In this document: positions 62,443-64,000 of the stretch, in pieces
Layout: every line of letters starts with the position of its first letter
Position numbering within the stretch: position 1 is the first letter of the stretch
DNA from: DAHUYF01 sp963789275
GTDB lineage: Bacteria > Pseudomonadota > Alphaproteobacteria > ATCC43930 > CGMCC-115725
Direction of reading: 5' to 3'
Assembly (NCBI GenBank): GCA_963789275.1
Contig: CAWBKF010000018.1
Location: 62,001-126,000, forward strand
DNA length: 64,000 nt
Notes under the pieces: model-generated
Databases searched by the model: none
What the model saw: only the letters and a program-made list of their open reading frames with translations
Told to the model about the DNA's origin: nothing
Position numbers and translations under genes: made by a program

Positions 62443-63112
62443 GCGGCGCCCGGTCGGGCCGGCCGGCGGTCGCGCGCCCGGTCTGGCGCTCCATCGCGGC
62501 GTTGAGCTCGGCGCCGAGCAGCGCAGCAAGGCCAGGCCGCCGCATATCGCGCTGCTGAGCGTCAGCAGCGGCGTGCCGCCGTAATAGCGCAGCACTCCGC
62601 GCTTCTCGTGCTCGCCATAGGCGACGTTCAGCGCCGAGATGAGCGCGCTGGTGCCGGCATTCGCGCTCCACACGGCGATCACGAAGCTGACGAGGAATCC
62701 GATGCCGAGCGAGGATGAACGGTCGCGGACGATGTCGGTGAGCTGGTCGGCGACGAGCTGCTGCGCCTCCGGCGGCATCACCCAGTGCAGCGCTGCGACA
62801 TGCCCCGTCCACCGCGGCGGGATCGGCGACGAGGCCATAGAGCGCGACCAGCGCGCTGAAACCCGGCGCCAGCGACAGCAGCGCGTAGAAGGCGACACCT
62901 GCCGCCATCAGCGAGACGTTGTCACGGCCGGTATTGGCCGCGACCTGCATCAGGACGTCGCGCCAGCCGGACGCCGTGATCTCCTGCGGCGCCGCGGGGC
63001 GAGGGCTATTGGCGATGGCGGCCACGCCGTGCCGCCGGCGCGCGGCCATGGCGTAGACGGTCAGCGCCGCGGCGATGGCGACGCCGAGCAGCGGCTTGCG
63101 GGCGTCTGCCAT
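62420..63112 (-). pseudogene. YihY/BrkB-family membrane protein gene, frameshifted and internally deleted
   Basis: Starting at 63112 it reads MADARKPLLGVAIAA ..., then the BrkB core DVLMQVAANTGRDNVSLMAAGVAFYALLSLAPGFSALVALYGL. A surplus G in GGGG (plus 62803-62806) shifts the frame. LHWVMPPEAQQLV and FVIAVWSANAGTSALISALNVAYGE follow in the other frame. At about 62520 the sequence jumps from LLTLSSAICGGLAL to the family's C-terminal LLGAELNAAMERQT in another frame; the roughly 90 residues between are missing. The deletion shows this is a real pseudogene. Confidence 0.75.
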
Positions 63113-63281
63113 GTGAGCGGCTCCTCCAGGCGGGCAAACACGCGCGCGCGAGAGGCGTCCGCGACAAAGCTGGAGGCTGCTCGCCTGCGGCGCGAGATCG
63201 CGCAACGGAGGAACTATCCGCGAAATGATCGTGTTGATCGGCCATCATTTCCCGAGTTCATGCCACCGGAAGGAGAGCGCC

Positions 63282-63485
63282 ATGTCCGCGAACGATGGAG
63301 TTCTGCAGATGAATCGTACCCCCAGCCTGGATCTGGCGTGGCGTCCCCGCGCGCGCGCCGCCGCGCCATCGCCGGCGCGCCCGTCCTGGCTCGCCTGGCT
63401 GCCGCGCCGGCGCAAGCCGACCACCTATGAGCGCTGTCTTGCCATCCACATTCACTTCGCGGGACCGCGCAGCGCGCTGTCCTGA
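63282..63485 (+). CDS. Small hypothetical protein (67 aa)
   Basis: ATG at 63282 behind GGAAGGAGAG, a strong ribosome site. Basic, Arg/Ala/Pro-rich protein with LAWLPRRRKPTTYERCLAIHIHFAGP. No family recognised. Its end overlaps the opposite-strand gene at 63452 by about 34 bases. Confidence 0.4.
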   Translation: MSANDGVLQMNRTPSLDLAWRPRARAAAPSPARPSWLAWLPRRRKPTTYERCLAIHIHFAGPRSALS

Positions 63486-64000
63486 TCCGGCGCAGTGCGG
63501 CAATTCGGCAGCGGCCGGCCCGAGGGCGTGACGAAACCGCCATCGCCGAGCGCGGCGAGGATGAGGCGGAAATGCTCGGCCGCGCCCGGCCGCTCGGCGC
63601 CCTCGAGCCAGTTCTGATCGAGGAAAGAGGCGAGCGCGGGCTGGCCGAGCTCGACCTCCCAGAGGATGCCGAGCAGCGAGGCCATGGCCTCTTCCCGCTC
63701 GGCCGCGATGCCCTGCAGGCAGGCCGCCGCGGCAGCCGCCGCACGATTGCCGGTTTCGGGCCCCGGTCCCAGACCGAAATCGATGCGCCGGCGCCGCCGA
63801 GGCGATGCGAGCTGATAGTGCGCCGCTTCGTGCAGCAGCACATAGGCTTCGGTGTCGACCCGCACGCGCTCGCCATCCCAGCTGAAATCCTGCCGCGGGC
63901 TGCCAGGCCGGAGCGCAATGCCGAGTCGTGCCAGCACATCGAGCGCCGCGCGATGATGTGACGCGGCCTGCGCGCCTTGCGCGCGCTCGGCGCGGCCGGA
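63452..64000 (-). CDS. HEAAH-motif protein, probable zinc metallopeptidase-like (5' end outside window)
   Basis: The frame is open to the window edge, upstream of a GTG at 63937, so the start is not visible. VDTEAYVLLHEAAHYQLASP contains HEAAH, a HExxH zinc-site candidate. The remainder (CLQGIAAEREEAMASLLGILWEVELGQP) is helical with an Glu that could be a third ligand. It ends SALRGPAK. Similar short alphaproteobacterial proteins are uncharacterised; peptidase activity is an inference. Confidence 0.6.
   Translation of the reverse strand, partial: SGRAERAQGAQAASHHRAALDVLARLGIALRPGSPRQDFSWDGERVRVDTEAYVLLHEAAHYQLASPRRRRRIDFGLGPGPETGNRAAAAAAACLQGIAAEREEAMASLLGILWEVELGQPALASFLDQNWLEGAERPGAAEHFRLILAALGDGGFVTPSGRPLPNCRTAPDQDSALRGPAK

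Noticed and set aside
1..64000. CRISPR array, rRNA genes, insertion sequences with transposase
   Set aside because: No regularly spaced 25-40 base repeats, no rRNA-like sequence and no transposase-like protein were seen; the only recombinase is the tyrosine integrase.

Overview
The window is about 64 kb of GC-rich DNA from an alphaproteobacterium. GTG/TTG starts, ATGA/GTGA gene overlaps, many SDR and ABC-transport genes and a palindromic repeat of the kind scattered through Bradyrhizobium and relatives support this; the exact genus cannot be read from the sequence. It holds one tRNA gene (Lys, TTT) and no rRNA or CRISPR array.

Left host part (1-39.4 kb). A DapA-like aldolase and an alpha/beta hydrolase face a SNF2 helicase with a zinc-cysteine partner protein. 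A 3-hydroxyisobutyrate dehydrogenase-like gene, an SDR, an old-yellow-enzyme homologue, a histone H1-like protein and a small secreted protein follow. Next come a complete Opp/Dpp-type ABC importer operon with an SDR, an ECF sigma factor, a lytic transglycosylase, a PrtD/PrtE-type type I secretion pair, a type III polyketide synthase with an ICMT-family methyltransferase (a BpsAB-like pair), DUF502, RecG, SdhE, Mfd, a FrnE-like DsbA protein, an SDR-phosphotransferase-DUF6285 operon, a CHAD protein, a D-2-hydroxyacid dehydrogenase and an outer-membrane channel. Beside an intact KDPG aldolase gene lie remnants of a 2-keto-3-deoxygluconate kinase gene.

Mobile element (39.39-54.88 kb). A tyrosine integrase at the left end, an AlpA-like regulator at the right end, a RepA-like ATPase, an XkdF-like protease and a tail tape-measure protein mark a phage-derived element of about 15.5 kb. 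No terminase, portal, major capsid or lysis gene is recognised, so it is either a phage satellite or a reduced prophage. It is bounded by 22-bp direct repeats with two mismatches. The right repeat lies in the 3' end of a glycine-zipper lipoprotein gene; the left repeat carries the displaced original 3' end of that same gene. The element therefore integrated into a protein-coding gene and supplies a replacement C-terminus. Inside it a 1.2 kb stretch without a convincing gene carries operator-like palindromes, interlocking inverted repeats and an iteron-like TTGGACAC array next to the repA-like gene.

Right host part (54.8-64 kb). An SDR, an IlvD/Edd-family sugar-acid dehydratase and a complete four-gene sugar ABC importer form, with the KDPG aldolase and decayed kinase on the other side of the element, what looks like one sugar-acid catabolic locus split by the insertion. 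A BrkB-family gene with an internal deletion and a partial HEAAH-motif protein end the window.

Several host genes carry single-base frameshifts, often at G runs, and two in-frame fusions lack an expected stop codon. The intact flanking motifs suggest that many of these are sequence errors; no obvious break was seen in the element's main genes. Two losses (the kdgK remnant and the brkB deletion) are larger and look biological.
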